A stretch of DNA of 35,738 nucleotides from Luteolibacter sp. (GCA_021298895.1 JAJTHK010000016.1:1-35738); one strand, 5' to 3'. Counted from the stretch's first letter, positions 23,911 through 32,900 are shown. The notes: generated from the letters alone by a model not told the origin. Numbers and translations: made by a program.

Positions 23911-24004
23911 GAACCGCGGATGGACGCAGATGGACACGGATAAAATATAGATTTTTAAAATTCTCTCCCATCTGCGTTCATCCGCGTCCATCTGCGGTTC
24001 AAAT
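23911..24004. repeat. Inverted repeat with GGATGGACGCA-type tandem arms
   Basis: The left arm (23911-23945) and inverted right arm (23967-24004) each consist of about three degenerate 11-12 base units (GCGGATGGACGC type). The 21-base middle is AT-rich. The arms match at most positions but the units vary (GCGGAT or GCAGAT, GGAC or GAAC). It lies between the PTS IIA gene and argS and ends about 30 bases before the argS start. Confidence 0.85.
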
Positions 24005-24033
24005 TTCTTCATATTCTTGTTCAGTTTTTCCCC

Positions 24034-25779
24034 ATGACCCTCCTTCAAAATCTCGAATCCCGCCTATCTAAAGCCCTTGAAACGGTTTTAGGTGAACCGA
24101 CCCAACCCAATCTCATGACCGCAGCCGATCTCCGTTTCGGCGATTACCAGAGCAACTCCGCGATGGTTCTAGCGAAGCGGATGAAGACCAATCCGCGTGC
24201 TCTTGCTGAGCAAATCCTCGCTGCGGTCGATATCAATGGGCTAGCCACGGCAAAAATCGATGGCCCGGGTTTCATCAATTTCACCATCCTCCCAGAAGCC
24301 TACGCGGCCCATGCGGAAAGTTTGCTGAAGGATCCCCGTCTTGGCACGCCTGAGATTGGAAAAGGCAAACGCATCGTGGTGGATTTCTCCGCACCCAATG
24401 TCGCCAAGCCCATGCACGTCGGGCATATCCGCTCGACGATTATTGGCGATTCTCTTGTCCGCATCGCACGTTACCTGGGTTTTGAGGTCATAGCCGACAA
24501 CCATATCGGTGATTGGGGCACTCAGTTCGGGATGATTCTGCATGGTTGGAAAACCCGCTTGAATCACGAGGCGCTCGCACAAGATCCGATCAAAGAACTC
24601 GTCCGTGTGTATCGCGAAGTGAACTCCGCCACCAAAGACGATCCTGCGGTTCTGGAAACCTGCAAAAACGAACTGGTGAAACTTCAAGCCGGAGATCCCG
24701 AAAACCTCGCCATCTGGCAACAATGCATCGATGTTTCAAAATTCGGGCTTCAGAAAATTTACGATCGCTTGGATGTAAAATTCGATCACTGGCTGGGCGA
24801 AAGTTTCTACAACGACATGCTCGCGGGCTTGGTGGATGAGTTTCTCGAAAAAGGTCTCGCCCGTGAAAGCAATGGCGCGGTCTGCATTTTTTCCGACGAA
24901 ACCAAAGACCCCAGCCAAGACCCGTTCAAAGTCTACCGGGAGGACGGCTGGACTGATAACCCTGCCATTATCCGCAAGGCCGATGGCGGATTTCTCTACG
25001 CCACCACCGACCTCGCCACTATCCAATACCGCATCGATACCTGGAATGCCGATCAGGTTTGGTATGTCGTCGGAGTCCCGCAACAACTCCATTTCCGTCA
25101 GCTTTTTGAAGCCGCACAACGCTGGGGAAAAACCGGCGATTTCCGCCACATCTCCTTCGGTTCCATTCTCGGTGAGGACAGAAAACTCATGAAAACCCGC
25201 TCCGGAGATAGCGTCGGCCTGACCGATGTGCTCGAAGAAGCGGTCGAACGCGCCGCAGCAGCCATCGCCGAAAAGAACCCAGAACTCCAAGGCAAAGAAG
25301 CCGAAGAGGTCGCCGAAATCGTGGGGATCGGCGCGGTTAAATTTGCTGAACTTTCCCAGAATCGGCTTACTGATTACGTGTTTGCATGGGATCGGATGCT
25401 GGCTCTCCAAGGGGATACCGCGCCTTATCTTCAGTATTCGAGTGTCCGGATTCGTTCCATTTTCCGGAAACTAGAGGGTGAATTCGATGCTACCAAAGTT
25501 GCTATCCAGTTAGAAAAATCCGAGGAAATCCACCTCGCCCGTCTCCTTGCGCGTTTTGGCGAGGTTTTGCCCATGGTGATCGAGGATTACCGCCCCAACC
25601 TGCTGGCTAACTACTTGTTAGAGCTTGCCCGCGCTTTCCACTCCTATTTCGAGGCATGCCCCGTCTTGAAATCCGAGGAACCCCTCAAATCCAGCCGACT
25701 CGCCCTCTGCAAGCTCACCTCCACCATCCTAGAACAAGGCTTAGGCCTCCTTGGCATCCGCTGCCCAGAACGCATGTGA
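24034..25779 (+). CDS. argS: Arginyl-tRNA synthetase
   Basis: A 581-residue class I synthetase that charges tRNA-Arg. The HIGH-type motif is HVGH at 128-131 (VAKPMHVGHIRST). The KMSKS region is degenerate as LMKTRSGDSV near residue 386, as in many ArgRS. The N-terminal Add-1 domain (MTLLQNLESRLSKALETVL) and the C-terminal anticodon-binding domain ending LLGIRCPERM are both present, and the length is normal. The ATG at 24034 fits the family start. It is flanked by tandem-arm inverted repeats on both sides. Confidence 0.97.
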   Translation: MTLLQNLESRLSKALETVLGEPTQPNLMTAADLRFGDYQSNSAMVLAKRMKTNPRALAEQILAAVDINGLATAKIDGPGFINFTILPEAYAAHAESLLKDPRLGTPEIGKGKRIVVDFSAPNVAKPMHVGHIRSTIIGDSLVRIARYLGFEVIADNHIGDWGTQFGMILHGWKTRLNHEALAQDPIKELVRVYREVNSATKDDPAVLETCKNELVKLQAGDPENLAIWQQCIDVSKFGLQKIYDRLDVKFDHWLGESFYNDMLAGLVDEFLEKGLARESNGAVCIFSDETKDPSQDPFKVYREDGWTDNPAIIRKADGGFLYATTDLATIQYRIDTWNADQVWYVVGVPQQLHFRQLFEAAQRWGKTGDFRHISFGSILGEDRKLMKTRSGDSVGLTDVLEEAVERAAAAIAEKNPELQGKEAEEVAEIVGIGAVKFAELSQNRLTDYVFAWDRMLALQGDTAPYLQYSSVRIRSIFRKLEGEFDATKVAIQLEKSEEIHLARLLARFGEVLPMVIEDYRPNLLANYLLELARAFHSYFEACPVLKSEEPLKSSRLALCKLTSTILEQGLGLLGIRCPERM

Positions 25780-25784
25780 AGATT

Positions 25785-25873
25785 TAGATGCCAGAGGCAA
25801 GAAGCCAGATACCAGAGATAGTGTAGCTTTTTCAATTTCCATCTGGTCTCTGGATTCTGACCTCTTGCATCTA
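25785..25873. repeat. Inverted repeat with CCAGAG/CTGGAT-type arms
   Basis: The left arm 25785-25820 (TAGATGCCAGAGGCAAGAAG and on) pairs imperfectly with the right arm 25842-25873 (TCTGGTCTCTGGATTCTGAC and on) around a T-rich loop. The arms are built of short CCAGA-type units. It lies 5 bases after the argS stop. A related single arm is at 9278-9312. Confidence 0.8.
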
Positions 25874-25916
25874 GTTTAAGATTGCACTTTTGTAAGCACA
25901 TATAAAAGATACTGGA

Positions 25917-27596
25917 ATGTTCCCCTTTTACGTCATTGGACACAAAAATCCCGATACCGATGCGGTTTGTTCTGCAATCGGGCACGCTGCGTTGCTTCGT
26001 GCCAGTGGTGATGAACCCAATGCGATTGCGGCACGATGTGGCGATGTTTCACAACGGACCAAATGGGTTTTAGAAAAAGCGGGCTTTGAAGCTCCTGAGC
26101 TTTTGACTGACGCGCGTACCACTGCCGGCATGATCTGCAGACGCAAGGTCATTTCCGTGCGCCCTTCCGATACTTTCTTAGTCGCCTATACTCGGATGCT
26201 AGATGCATCAATCCGTTGCGTGCCTGTCATCAATGACGATGGCACGGTCGCTGGAATGCTACAATACATCAACCTGCTCAAACTTCTCCTTCCTGCGAAT
26301 ACCGAGGGCATCAGCGTCCGGACCGTTCACGCCTCGCTCAACAACCTCGCCAAGACTCTTGATGCAGAGAGTCTTGGTGCCACGATTTGCGATCAAGACG
26401 CAGAGGAAGATCTCATCCTTCTCGTCGGTGCGTCTTCACAAGACACGGTCAAAATTCGTCTCGATCAAGCGATTGCTGATGGCAATATCGGAAATTTCCT
26501 CGTGATCTGCGGAGACCGACCCATCGTCCAACGTCTTGCGATTGAGTCGGGTGCACGTGCTTTGTTGGTGACTGGACAAAATGCCGTGTCGAATGAAATC
26601 AAAGATTACGCCATTTCCAAAGGCACGGTCGTTCTGCGTTGCCGTCAGGACACCGCCAGTGCGAGCACTCTCATTCGCTGCTCACGCACGGTCCGCCACG
26701 TGATGGAAAGCAAGTTCATCTCAGTAAACGCCAAAGAACCCGTTTCCAAGATCCGCAAGGCGCTCGTCTCTGTTGATCAAGACCTGTTTCCTGTCATGGA
26801 AGCGGGTGCGGATGGAATGATAGGCGTTATCGCCAAGTCTGACCTCGTCGATCCACCTAAACTTCGCTTCGCCCTCGTTGATCACAACGAATACGCACAA
26901 GCCGTCACCGGCATCGAAGAAGCGACGATCACCGAAGTCATTGATCACCACCGTTTATCCGGCGATCTTGTTTCGCGCGAACCGATTCGTTACCTCAACG
27001 AACCTGTCGGCTCAACCTGTACCCTAGTCGCTCGTAAATTTTTCCACAGGGATCTAATCCCTGCACCCGGAGTCGCGCTCTGCCTCTGCGGCGGGATCGT
27101 CTCCGATACCTTGTGTCTAACATCTCCAACCACCACAGCGCTCGATAAAAAAATGCTGACTTGGCTCAGTGGAATCGCAAAAGTCGATGCTAAAGAATTT
27201 GCCGAGGAGTTTTTCGCGGTTGGTTCACTCATAGCAAACGGCACCGCCGCGGAAATCATCCACACCGATCGCAAAGAATTCAACGAACAAGGCATGTTCA
27301 TCAGCGTCTCTCAAGTCGAAGAACGTGATCTTCACGGCTTCAAGGCTCGTCGCGAAGAGTTAGAAAAAGCCCTACGTGATCTCCAGTTCGAAAAAGGCTA
27401 TAACATTGCGGTTCTTGTCGTGACTGATGTTGCGCTACTTAAGAGTATGGTGCTGGCCGTAGGTCCGGAAAAAATCATCGCCTCTCTACCTTTCAGCCGA
27501 ATTGATGACACCCTCTACTCAGCTCCGGGTGTCGTTTCCAGAAAACGCCAGATATTCCCCGCCATCTGCGATGCGATTGAGCATGGCAGTAGGTAG
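25917..27596 (+). CDS. ppaC: Family II (Mn-dependent) inorganic pyrophosphatase with CBS and DRTGG domains
   Basis: A 559-residue CBS-type family II pyrophosphatase (plain family II enzymes have about 310). Metal ligands appear in VIGHKNPDTDAV (His9, Asp13, Asp15), LVDHNEY (about 320) and VIDHHR (about 342-347). Inserted between are a CBS domain (about 75-120), a DRTGG domain (about 125-245) and a second CBS domain (about 262-312). The C-terminal DHHA2 domain (about 430-555) includes SFSR-like LPFSRIDD. Related enzymes are inhibited or activated by adenine nucleotides through the CBS pair. It hydrolyses pyrophosphate in the cytosol. Its 3' end converges on the 429-residue gene across a hairpin repeat. 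Confidence 0.95.
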   Translation: MFPFYVIGHKNPDTDAVCSAIGHAALLRASGDEPNAIAARCGDVSQRTKWVLEKAGFEAPELLTDARTTAGMICRRKVISVRPSDTFLVAYTRMLDASIRCVPVINDDGTVAGMLQYINLLKLLLPANTEGISVRTVHASLNNLAKTLDAESLGATICDQDAEEDLILLVGASSQDTVKIRLDQAIADGNIGNFLVICGDRPIVQRLAIESGARALLVTGQNAVSNEIKDYAISKGTVVLRCRQDTASASTLIRCSRTVRHVMESKFISVNAKEPVSKIRKALVSVDQDLFPVMEAGADGMIGVIAKSDLVDPPKLRFALVDHNEYAQAVTGIEEATITEVIDHHRLSGDLVSREPIRYLNEPVGSTCTLVARKFFHRDLIPAPGVALCLCGGIVSDTLCLTSPTTTALDKKMLTWLSGIAKVDAKEFAEEFFAVGSLIANGTAAEIIHTDRKEFNEQGMFISVSQVEERDLHGFKARREELEKALRDLQFEKGYNIAVLVVTDVALLKSMVLAVGPEKIIASLPFSRIDDTLYSAPGVVSRKRQIFPAICDAIEHGSR

Positions 27597-27672
27597 GAAG
27601 AGTTCTTGGTTCTTAGTTGAGCTTCGCGCTGCATTTTTCTGCTAACTAGGAACAAGGAGCTAGGAACTAGAA
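27597..27672. repeat. Inverted repeat with TTCTTGGTTCTTAG-type arms between convergent genes
   Basis: The left arm 27597-27622 and right arm 27641-27672 are imperfect inverted copies made of TTGGTTCTTAG / CTAGGAACAAGG units, with a short T-rich middle. It fills the gap between convergent ppaC and the 429-residue gene, overlapping the latter's stop codon region. In this place it could end both transcripts. Confidence 0.8.
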
Positions 27673-28956
27673 AACCTCCCCCACCACACACGGCACAAGG
27701 ATACCATCGCTCATGCCGTGGATTTTTTTCTTATCTGCTGGGACTAAAGTCGCCAAGCATCCGCCAAAGGTGGTTTCGCCCTGCTTATCGGTGAAGAAAT
27801 AAGGACACAACCTCGCTCTGACCTCTAACATTTTTACTTCACCGTCCTCTGTGTATATTGGATGCATGAAGCGTCTACCTTCGTGAAATTCTTGCATCAG
27901 CCAAGGTTGCTCTCCGAATTGTGAAAGTGCGTATCCAATTTTTTCTTGCCACTCCGCGGCTGGTAAATCATGCCCGATAAACACTCCACGAGAACCCCAG
28001 GCGGTTTCGTGAAAGCCACTGATTTTTAAAACCAGCTGACGGTCTTTTTGAGAAAACTCTCCGACCTCAGCCCATGAATGCGCGTTGAGCCGCGGCAGCG
28101 CCGCATGTGGCGGCAGAGGCTCTGGATCCATGACCCAACCGAACGGAATCCATTCCCGTAATCTGCGCAGATGGTTTCCACGCAGGGCTTGTTCCCAGAT
28201 TTTCTTCAGAGCTGGCGACCAGAACAAGGCGAGCCAGAGCTTGTCCTCCAGATGAGCTTTAAAGGGCGGTGTTATACTGGCTTCGCCTCTAGCCGATTTT
28301 TCCGCGAGATTTCGTGCGTAAGGCATCGACTCCCAATCGAACAATTCAAAAAACCGATACATCTCTTTTCCGCATTCTTCGTATTCCTCGGCGTTTTCAA
28401 CTTTCCAATCCGCACCTAACTGCTCTGCCAGCCAAGTCATCTCGGCTCGATAATCCATCGCTTCGTCCGAAACCAAAATATCCCCACCTTCAGGCATCAG
28501 CTTTCGAAATCCATCGATCATCCCATTCGCACCACCCAACACCTCGTAACCTGCCTCTGCATATGTTTTGGAAAGCCAAGCAGTAATCCCCATTCCGCCC
28601 GGCACGCTATCGAGCTCGGAGAGGGCGAAATGTCCTTTCGCTAGAATCAGATCAGGACGGATCACTCGGGGAAATTGATCCACCATCCCGGGAGCACGTT
28701 GCAACGCGGCCAGCCAATCGGGCTTACCTTCATCTAACAACTCCGCCAACCACGAGTCGATATTACCTGTCGCAGAGCGGCGATAAAGGATATCGCAGGC
28801 TTGTTGGAATTTCGCCAGTGGATGACCCATAGCCATCATTTCCTTGGCCTCCGCTGCACTCAGCTTCAGCGGCTCAGGCGACCATTGCCAGTTCCCGCCA
28901 CCAAACAACCCACCTTCCGGCAGGTTTTTCCTCAAATCATTCAATGCAATCGCCAC
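27667..28956 (-). CDS. Protein of unknown function, possible ATP-grasp fold
   Basis: A 429-residue cytosolic-looking protein without signal peptide or membrane helices. I do not recognise a named family. The C-terminal part (VLKISGFHETAWGSRGVFIGHD, WLMQEFHEGRRFMHPIYTEDGEVKMLEVRARL) resembles an ATP-grasp ligase nucleotide pocket: a Lys in a glycine-containing loop, the QEF strand end and a later Arg-rich strand. The N-terminal region with GGMGITAWLSKTYAEAGYEVLGG suggests a substrate-binding domain like those of glutathionylspermidine-type or circularly permuted ATP-grasp enzymes. The substrate is unknown. It faces ppaC convergently and trpE divergently, with no partner in an operon. Confidence 0.75.
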   Translation of the reverse strand: MAIALNDLRKNLPEGGLFGGGNWQWSPEPLKLSAAEAKEMMAMGHPLAKFQQACDILYRRSATGNIDSWLAELLDEGKPDWLAALQRAPGMVDQFPRVIRPDLILAKGHFALSELDSVPGGMGITAWLSKTYAEAGYEVLGGANGMIDGFRKLMPEGGDILVSDEAMDYRAEMTWLAEQLGADWKVENAEEYEECGKEMYRFFELFDWESMPYARNLAEKSARGEASITPPFKAHLEDKLWLALFWSPALKKIWEQALRGNHLRRLREWIPFGWVMDPEPLPPHAALPRLNAHSWAEVGEFSQKDRQLVLKISGFHETAWGSRGVFIGHDLPAAEWQEKIGYALSQFGEQPWLMQEFHEGRRFMHPIYTEDGEVKMLEVRARLCPYFFTDKQGETTFGGCLATLVPADKKKIHGMSDGILVPCVVGEVF

Positions 28957-29028
28957 GCCCCAACTTCAGCCTAGGAAAGGATTTTTGCAAGTCGGCTCTG
29001 AAAATCGTAGGGTTAAGGGTTTGCTTTC

Positions 29029-29166
29029 AACGCGGAGGCGCAGAGGTCGCAGAGGGTCGCAGAGCTTTTAAATTATAGTCTAAATTTTATATGATTATTC
29101 ATTATACGGGTAAAGGCTTCATCAGTCTGGCTCTGCGTCCCTCTGCGACCTCTGCGCCTCTGCGGT
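29029..29166. repeat. Inverted repeat with GCAGAGGTC-type tandem arms
   Basis: Left arm 29029-29065 (GCGCAGAGGTCGCAGAGGGT type, roughly 10-base units) and inverted right arm 29129-29166 (CTCTGCGACCTCTGCGCCTC type) enclose 63 bp of AT-rich DNA. It fills most of the 291-base gap between the divergent 429-residue gene and trpE, so here it is in a promoter region rather than at a 3' end. No other feature is seen in this gap. Confidence 0.85.
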
Positions 29167-29247
29167 AAAAAGAAACCCCAACTGCCCAAATTAAACCCAA
29201 ATGCTCACCATTGACCTCCGGCCCGTTTTCGTCTCATTCTCCCACCC

Positions 29248-30747
29248 GTGAGTCTGTATCTTGTCGAGCCATCTCTGGAAGCCTTTGAATCGTTTTCTAA
29301 AAAAGGAAACGTGGTTCCAGTCTATACTCAGCTTGCGGCCGATTTCGAGACTCCTCTCTCCGCTTACCTGAAAATCCGCGATGCGAAGCATTCTTTCCTT
29401 CTAGAATCGGCGGAGGCCACGGATAAGGGTGGGCGCTGGTCGATTATTGGATCTGGGCCAAAACGGATTTTCACGGCCTACGGCAAAGAAATCACCATCA
29501 CAGAAGGCAGCAAGTCACATAAGATCACCGCACCTGATGATGTGCTCGCCGCACTTGAGCGCGAGATGAAACCCTTCCACCCCGTTTCCAATCCAGCTCT
29601 CCCTCCTTTTTCCGGCGGCATGGTCGGCTACCTCGCCTATGATGCGGTGCGTCAGTTCGAACCAACTCTCGGCGATTCGCCACCGGATTCCCTAGGCATT
29701 CCTGATGCCTTGTTCATGCTCGCTGATACTCTGCTAGTTTTCGATCACCGCCTGCGCCGTTTGCAGATCATCGCAAACGCATTTCTCGATGAACATCCAT
29801 CACCCGCAGATGCTTATGCAGAAGCATCGGGACGCATCGCGGCCATCATCGAAATCCTCGACCGCCCACTTCATGTACCCGCACTGAATGGTTTGGTAAA
29901 AATCATTGACGAACCCGCTGTTTCTAACACCACGCAAGCCGAATACGAACAAATGGTGCGCGATGGCAAAGAATTCATTAAAGCCGGAGATATCTTCCAA
30001 TTCGTCCCCAGCCAACGTTTCACCACTGACTTCGACCAATGCCCGGTCGATCTCTACCGCGCCCTCCGCCACGTTAACCCATCACCTTACATGTTTGTGT
30101 TAGAAATGGGCGACTTCGCGCTCGTCGGTTCCTCACCGGAAGTACACGTCCGTTCCATCCATGGCCGCATCGACATCCGCCCGATTGCCGGCACACGTTG
30201 GAGAGGAAAAACCCAGGAAGAAGATGATGCGTTAGCAGCTGAACTTTTAAACGATCCTAAAGAACGTGCAGAACACCTCATGTTGGTTGATCTCGCTCGC
30301 AACGATGTGGGTCGTATCGCAAAACATGGTAAAGTTAAAGTCGACGATTTTATGATCATCGAGCGTTACAGCCATGTCATGCACATCGTTTCTAATGTCA
30401 CTGGCGAGCTCGATCCATCACATACCGCCTACGATGTTCTGCGTGCAACTTTCCCTGCCGGAACGGTTTCCGGTGCGCCCAAAATCCGCGCGATGCAGAT
30501 CATCAACTCGCTCGAAAAAAACAAACGCTGTGCGTATGCGGGAGCGGTGGGTTACTTCGGGTTCGATGGTTCACATGATTCCTGCATCACCCTACGCACT
30601 TGTCTCCTGAAGGACGGTAAAGCCCACGTCCAAGCTGGCGCGGGAGTCGTTGCCGATTCCGATCCGACCTACGAGTATAACGAGACCGTCAATAAATCCA
30701 AAGCCCTCCTCCGCGCCATCGCCCTAGCAAAAACATTAAAGGCGTAA
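29248..30747 (+). CDS. trpE: Anthranilate synthase component I
   Basis: A 499-residue chorismate-utilising subunit that makes anthranilate from chorismate using ammonia delivered by TrpG. It starts at GTG 29248. The N-terminal domain carries the tryptophan feedback site region (LLESAEATDKGGRWSIIG). The catalytic chorismate-binding domain has IAGTRWRGKTQEEDDALAAELL, the AGTVSGAPKIRAMQII segment and QAGAGVVADSDPTYEYNETVNK. Length is normal. trpG begins 50 bases downstream, so they likely form an operon. No leader peptide with Trp codons or attenuator is visible upstream; instead there is a tandem-arm inverted repeat. Confidence 0.97.
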   Translation: MSLYLVEPSLEAFESFSKKGNVVPVYTQLAADFETPLSAYLKIRDAKHSFLLESAEATDKGGRWSIIGSGPKRIFTAYGKEITITEGSKSHKITAPDDVLAALEREMKPFHPVSNPALPPFSGGMVGYLAYDAVRQFEPTLGDSPPDSLGIPDALFMLADTLLVFDHRLRRLQIIANAFLDEHPSPADAYAEASGRIAAIIEILDRPLHVPALNGLVKIIDEPAVSNTTQAEYEQMVRDGKEFIKAGDIFQFVPSQRFTTDFDQCPVDLYRALRHVNPSPYMFVLEMGDFALVGSSPEVHVRSIHGRIDIRPIAGTRWRGKTQEEDDALAAELLNDPKERAEHLMLVDLARNDVGRIAKHGKVKVDDFMIIERYSHVMHIVSNVTGELDPSHTAYDVLRATFPAGTVSGAPKIRAMQIINSLEKNKRCAYAGAVGYFGFDGSHDSCITLRTCLLKDGKAHVQAGAGVVADSDPTYEYNETVNKSKALLRAIALAKTLKA

Positions 30748-30797
30748 TGCACCCTCTATCTTGAGGTTTAAAATTTAAAGTTATAAGTTTTCAACAC

Positions 30798-31361
30798 ATG
30801 TTACTCATCCTCGATAACTACGATTCCTTCACCTACAATCTCGTCCAATATTTCGGCGAACTAGGCGTTGAGATGAAAATTTTCCGAAACGATGTCATCA
30901 CGGTGGATGACGTAAAAAAACTCGCGCCCGAAAAAATTTGCATCTCACCCGGCCCGTGCACACCAAACGAGGCAGGCATTTCTCTCGAACTCATTCGCCA
31001 GCTAGGCCCCAGCACTCCTATTCTTGGTGTATGTCTTGGCCATCAATCGATTGGCCAAGTCTACGGAGGCGAAGTTGTCCGCGCGGATCGTTTGATGCAT
31101 GGCAAAACTTCCCCCATTTACCACAATGGCAGCAGCGTGTTCGCTGGCTTACCCAATCCTTTCGAAGCCACTCGCTATCACTCCCTTATCGTCAAACGCG
31201 AGACTTTACCTGATTGCCTTGAAATCACCGCATGGACTGCAGAAAACGAAATCATGGGACTGCGCCACAAAGATTATCCCGTCCACGGTGTACAGTTCCA
31301 CCCCGAATCCATACTCACCGAGAACGGCAAGCAGATGTTAGAAACGTTTTTAAAGCTGTAG
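30798..31361 (+). CDS. trpG: Anthranilate synthase component II (glutamine amidotransferase)
   Basis: A 187-residue class I glutamine amidotransferase. The nucleophile is Cys79 in [12 protein letters not shown], and the His-Glu pair is in [11 protein letters not shown] near the C-terminus. The [12 protein letters not shown] oxyanion segment (about 49-60) is typical of TrpG/PabA. It releases ammonia for TrpE, and may also serve 4-amino-4-deoxychorismate synthesis if no separate PabA exists. Length is normal. It follows trpE by 50 bases with an A/T-rich spacer and is followed by an inverted repeat. Confidence 0.96.
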   Translation: MLLILDNYDSFTYNLVQYFGELGVEMKIFRNDVITVDDVKKLAPEKICISPGPCTPNEAGISLELIRQLGPSTPILGVCLGHQSIGQVYGGEVVRADRLMHGKTSPIYHNGSSVFAGLPNPFEATRYHSLIVKRETLPDCLEITAWTAENEIMGLRHKDYPVHGVQFHPESILTENGKQMLETFLKL

Positions 31362-31393
31362 CGGCGATCTTCGGTCTCCGTCTTAGACAAATC

Positions 31394-31512
31394 AAAAATC
31401 CGATATCAACAATCATCAATCGTCAATCTACCTGAGCTTAGACAGAGCTAGCAATCATCCGTCAGATCGTTCGGTTTGATTTACGAATGACGATTGATGA
31501 TTGTAGATCTGC
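31394..31512. repeat. Inverted repeat with CAATCATCAATCGTCAATC-type arms
   Basis: The left arm 31394-31429 (units ATCA/ATCG of 7-8 bases) pairs with the right arm 31485-31512 (GACGATTGATGATTG type). The middle contains another short copy, CAATCATCCGTCAGATCG (31452-31469). It lies between trpG and rsmE and reaches to 17 bases before the rsmE ATG. Confidence 0.8.
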
Positions 31513-31528
31513 AAGAATTCACCTATTA

Positions 31529-32242
31529 ATGTCTCGTTTTTATCTACCTCCCAACGCTTGGACCGAAACGCCTTTCCTTCAAGGCGACGAAGCAAAGCAC
31601 CTCGCCCAAGTGCTTCGCATCCAAACCGGCGCAACGATCACGGTCTTCGATGGTCTTGGGAATTTTGCAGAAGCTCGAGTGCTTTCCGTTTCCAAACAAC
31701 GGGTCGATCTCATGCTAGAGCTTACCCAATCGAAACCGAATTCTCTTCCTCAAATTACGCTTGTTCAAGCCATCCCCAAAGGAAAAAACATGGATTGGAT
31801 CGTACAAAAAGCAGTCGAGCTTGGAGTCTCAAAAATCCAACCGATTGTGACTCACAATACCATCGTTTCACCCGGCGATGAGAAAGCAGAGAAATGGCGC
31901 CGAACCGCACTGGAAGCATGTAAACAATGCGCCCAATTCACGATTCCCGTCATCGAAGATCCCATGACATTCGATGCATGGCTGAAATCCCCTGATCGAT
32001 CGGAGCTGAAAATCATCGCCTCACTTGCCGAATACCCACAAAATTTCCGTGAAACCCTTGCCGCTCATCCAAAAATCGAAACGATATCTATATTAGTAGG
32101 ACCCGAGGGTGATTTTACCCCCCATGAAACACAAGCAGCTCTCACAGTTGGCTATATCCCCGTCACCCTAGGAGACCTTGTCCTCCGGGTCGAAACCGCC
32201 ACCCTATTCTGCCTCTCCGCGGTGCGCTTTCATTACCTTTGA
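31529..32242 (+). CDS. rsmE: 16S rRNA m3U1498 methyltransferase
   Basis: A 237-residue SPOUT-class methyltransferase that methylates N3 of U1498 in 16S rRNA. The start at 31529 (MSRFYLPPNAWTET) fits the family; a longer frame from 31487 would read through a repeat arm and is unlikely. The N-terminal PUA-like part includes GDEAKHLAQVLRIQTG. The SPOUT part has PKGKNMDWIVQKAVELGVSKIQP, the SAM-binding knot VGPEGDFTPHE and LGDLVLRVETA. Length is normal. It is flanked by two different tandem-arm repeats. Confidence 0.95.
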   Translation: MSRFYLPPNAWTETPFLQGDEAKHLAQVLRIQTGATITVFDGLGNFAEARVLSVSKQRVDLMLELTQSKPNSLPQITLVQAIPKGKNMDWIVQKAVELGVSKIQPIVTHNTIVSPGDEKAEKWRRTALEACKQCAQFTIPVIEDPMTFDAWLKSPDRSELKIIASLAEYPQNFRETLAAHPKIETISILVGPEGDFTPHETQAALTVGYIPVTLGDLVLRVETATLFCLSAVRFHYL

Positions 32243-32278
32243 AAAAGCAAATATTCACTTCAAAATCACGTCGTAAAA

Positions 32279-32460
32279 GTGAATGGTGAAGAGTGAAGAG
32301 TGAAAAAATTCAAGATACTATCAATGTTTATTCCTCTATATCTCCTTGGTTTTAAACAAGCTATGTGAGACCCTGCCTGATTTTATCAGCCAGCTCTTCT
32401 TCGCTCTTCACCATTCACTCTTCACCATTCACTCTTCACCATTCACTCTTCACCATTCAG
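32279..32460. repeat. Inverted repeat with 14-bp TTCACTCTTCACCA units
   Basis: Left arm 32279-32304 (GTGAATGGTGAAGAGTGAAG and on). The right arm (32397-32460) is the reverse complement expanded to about four copies of a 14-base unit, TTCACTCTTCACCA, which are almost identical to each other. Between them are 92 bases, mostly AT-rich. The right arm is much longer than the left, which looks like recent expansion. It lies between rsmE and panD. A single arm of this family is at 9141-9166. Confidence 0.88.
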
Positions 32461-32512
32461 ACCCTCTTTCCCCTTGACCGTATACCTTCCACGGTGTTCG
32501 TTCCCCACACAA

Positions 32513-32887
32513 ATGTCTGGCCAATCACCAACATCCAAACTTTGGGTCCGCGAGGTTCTGAAATCAAAACTCCACCGTGCCATCATCACCGAGGCCGATG
32601 TGGATTATGAGGGCAGTATTGAAATACCCCGCGACCTCATGGACGCTGCTGATTTATGGCCTGGTGAAAAAGTCCTCGTTGCATCCATCACCACGGGTGC
32701 TCGCCTTGAAACCTACGTCCTCGAAGGCCCTCCACGAACTGGTAAAATCCTCATCAACGGCGGCGCTGCCCACCTGATCAAGAAAGGCGAACGTGTTGCT
32801 ATCATGGCTTTTGGTTACTCAGATACCCCAATCAAACCAAAGAATCTACTTCTTGGCGATGATAACGAGATTTTGCAGGAACGATAA
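32513..32887 (+). CDS. panD: Aspartate 1-decarboxylase
   Basis: A 124-residue pyruvoyl enzyme that makes beta-alanine from aspartate for pantothenate and CoA. The precursor self-cleaves at Gly34-Ser35 in DYEGSIEI to form the pyruvoyl group. Family segments LKSKLHRAIITEADVDYEGS, DAADLWPGEKVLVASITTGARLETY and INGGAAHLIKKGERVAIMAFG are all visible. The chosen ATG at 32513 leaves about 10 extra residues before the conserved start; a longer frame from 32474 is possible but adds unconserved sequence. The coding region starts about 50 bases after the 14-bp repeat array. Confidence 0.95.
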   Translation: MSGQSPTSKLWVREVLKSKLHRAIITEADVDYEGSIEIPRDLMDAADLWPGEKVLVASITTGARLETYVLEGPPRTGKILINGGAAHLIKKGERVAIMAFGYSDTPIKPKNLLLGDDNEILQER

Positions 32888-32900
32888 ATATCTCTATTAA

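Noticed and set aside
24736-25410. 224-residue minus-strand reading frame
   Set aside because: Opposite strand of argS, no recognisable motif; argS is a well supported gene.
29166-29247. trp leader peptide or attenuator before trpE
   Set aside because: No short frame with Trp codons or alternative hairpins with T-run is visible.
31487-31528. Earlier start for rsmE
   Set aside because: It would translate the right arm of a repeat; MSRFYLPP at 31529 fits the family start.
32397-32460. Possible CRISPR array in the 14-bp repeats
   Set aside because: Units are 14 bases with no unique spacers between them and no cas genes nearby; it is a simple tandem array forming half of an inverted repeat.
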